Below, piece after piece: positions 19,701 through 20,121 of a stretch of DNA of 20,121 bases (the first letter of the stretch is position 1; each line of letters begins with the position of its first letter). The notes under the pieces are model-generated. The model made no database searches. It worked only from the letters and a program-made list of their open reading frames with translations, and was not told the origin of the DNA. The translations under genes were made by a program, and so were the position numbers. The stretch is from a virus. The DNA is taken from IMG/VR virus record IMGVR_UViG_3300032282_001141, positions 1-20,121 of that record; one strand, written 5' to 3'.

Positions 19701-19980
19701 GCTAGGCACCCCGTCCTCGGGAACTTTGACTAATGCGACCGGTTTGCCGCTTTCCACTGGCATAACCGGCACGTTGGGCATTGCAAACGGCGGTACTGGC
19801 CTCACCAGTACGCCTACGAATGGTCAAATTGATATTGGTAACGGCACGGGTTTTACCCGCACGACGATTACCGCAGGGTCAAACATTACAGTTACGAACG
19901 GTGCGGGCAGTATTACAATCGCCTCAACCGGCGTTTCCACCGGAAAATCAATCGCTATGGCGATGATTTTTGGATTTTAA
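16762..19980 (+). CDS. Large repetitive fibre-like protein with C1q-like head
   Basis: The protein has 1072 residues. The N terminus MAGTKISDLPSASALTGAEL is a typical fibre or spike attachment start. Gly/Thr/Ser-rich modules follow, each opening GTVTSV(N/D)-SGG-TGLT and moving through GGP(I/V)T, GT(L/I)T, then NGGTG; copies start near residues 43, 215 and 542, with a degenerate one near 874. Residues about 335-510 (NVGIGGTTSS... to SALDVKGTIRLSG) are a different, more A/T-rich segment. A C1q/TNF-like jelly roll spans about 635-790 (AYAGAFQDTTTQTIAS...) and another beta module 793-870. It ends GKSIAMAMIFGF with no S74 chaperone. It likely contributes to the virion fibre and receptor contact. 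GAGGTGAG precedes the ATG. Confidence 0.88.
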   Translation: MAGTKISDLPSASALTGAELVPVVQSDVTKKTTVSDILTSAGAGTVTSVNVSGGATGLTATGGPITTTGTITLGGTLDVDNGGTGATTAANARTNLDVPSRSGSGASGTWSIDVTGNAGTVTNGVYTSGSYANPSWITSLAGSKITGNISGNAAGLTSTLSTNTGGTGQTTYTNGQLLIGNASGSLSKSTLTAGSNVTITNGDGTITIAATSGGSGTVTSVDASGGTTGLTFSGGPITSSGTLTMAGTLDADNGGTGQTSYTNGQLLIGNSAGGLTKATLTAGSGISITNGNGSITLTAAGSGLGDVTGPASATDNAVARFDGTTGKIIKNTSDFIINGSNNVGIGGTTSSDTKVNISGVLPVSAAGYSYAFGNRGTVASTVNNPATGVLSELNTQASGLSYIVGTYYHFAAKNGALGSNSVVNNQVGYWAEDFTLGQAVYGYISSVNVGANKWGLYFSGDAKNYFKGNVGIGNGNDNPGSALDVKGTIRLSGSTSGYVGLAPAAAAGSTTYTLPSADGTSGQVLKTDGAGALSWTSVGGTGTVTSVNVSGGTTGLTTSGGPVTGSGTITIAGTLGTANGGTNSTATPTAGGVAYGNGTALLYSSVGTAGQYLQSAGAGTPVWSSISSGVGSTAYAGAFQDTTTQTIASTTIAYPITLNTDDYVNGVTRGSPTSRIVFANAGVYNIQWSGQFQSTSTSLQDVRVWIRINGTDVSGSTGYISVPNSHGGTDGHIVVGWNYVLNLSAGDYVEFVWAATSTAVTLQAYAAGTSPTSPTTASVIVTANQLTQIGIGYYGLSSASSVLIGTGSKTFTTNLNATNTAFTVGSRVRVAYTTTPTNFMEGNITAFSGTSMTVNVDVTGGSGTYAAWSFTSVGSAGVTSISGGTTGLTPSTATTGAVTLAGTLAVANGGTGLTAGTSGGVLYYSAAGTLASSSALAANALVVGGGAGIAPSTVTTGTGVVTALGVNTGSAGAFVVNGGALGTPSSGTLTNATGLPLSTGITGTLGIANGGTGLTSTPTNGQIDIGNGTGFTRTTITAGSNITVTNGAGSITIASTGVSTGKSIAMAMIFGF

Positions 19981-19992
19981 GGAGTCTGGTCG

Positions 19993-20121
19993 ATGGCTAA
20001 CCCAAACATTGTTAACGTCACTACCATATACGGTACAACGACGTACTACTCGCCGACCGGAACGACGGCAGTTGTACTGCTGGCTAACGCAGCTTCGAGC
20101 GGTAAGGTCTATAAGATCAAC
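19993..20121 (+). CDS. Start of a virion-type protein (3' truncated)
   Basis: The first 43 codons are in the window: MANPNIVNVTTIYGTTTYYS, then TAVVLLANAASSGKVYKIN. The opening MANPNIVNVT-IYG with NAASSGKV is a recurring start of small beta-rich phage virion-associated proteins. AAGGAG lies 9-10 bases before the ATG. The rest lies beyond the window, so no function is claimed. Confidence 0.75.
   Translation, partial: MANPNIVNVTTIYGTTTYYSPTGTTAVVLLANAASSGKVYKIN

Overview
The window is a stretch of a tailed double-stranded DNA bacteriophage (Caudoviricetes). The portal resembles the P22 family, so a short-tailed (podovirus-like) virion is the best guess. The host cannot be read from the sequence; a perfect bacterial DnaA box and a gene close to the beta clamp of proteobacteria suggest a Gram-negative host. 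No integrase, CI-like repressor, tRNA, CRISPR array, insertion sequence or major capsid gene was found. Genes are packed in polarised blocks, and most junctions are ATGA, GTGA, TGATG or TAATG overlaps. These overlaps were used to fix starts and to find about a dozen genes under 60 codons.

Layout. (1) 1-984, rightward lysis block: a partial gene, a holin-like membrane protein and an M15 peptidase endolysin. (2) 985-2113: two tandem inverted repeats, then a metallophosphoesterase with an N-terminal helix-turn-helix. (3) 2019-3131, leftward: a 54-residue Cro-like repressor, an unknown gene, a VRR-NUC-like nuclease and a small gene that runs antisense into the phosphoesterase. (4) 3132-3213: a switch region whose perfect operator carries a TTGACA box on each strand. 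(5) 3214-6343, rightward early operon: ERF annealing protein, YqaJ-type exonuclease, SSB-like protein with an acidic DDDVPF tip, then small regulatory or zinc-binding proteins and a DUF3310 protein. (6) 6344-7774: a minus-strand terminator hairpin, a structured leader and an SF3-type helicase that starts at TTG. (7) 7794-10786, a leftward operon of twelve mostly tiny genes. Its most notable member is a shortened beta-clamp-like protein. Two copies of a 60-bp two-hairpin element lie just after the stop codons of two genes in this operon. (8) 10787-11401: a large gene-poor control region with divergent promoters, repeated GTTGC/GCAAC words, TGTTGCGT repeats, a DnaA box, a G-run and a T-rich tract. 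(9) 11402-20121, rightward packaging and virion block: small and large terminase, three small basic proteins, portal, a DUF5856-like protein, a small virion-type protein, a 1072-residue repetitive fibre-like protein and the start of another virion-type gene.

How the parts work together. ERF, the exonuclease and the SSB-like protein form a recombination module. The helicase and perhaps the mini-clamp serve replication; no DNA polymerase is present here, so the phage probably relies on host polymerase or on one encoded elsewhere. The control region before the terminase genes could be both a promoter hub and a replication origin. The strongest candidates for undescribed biology are the mini-clamp, which keeps the peptide-binding pocket of DnaN but lacks domain I, and the covarying intercistronic hairpin elements that flank it.
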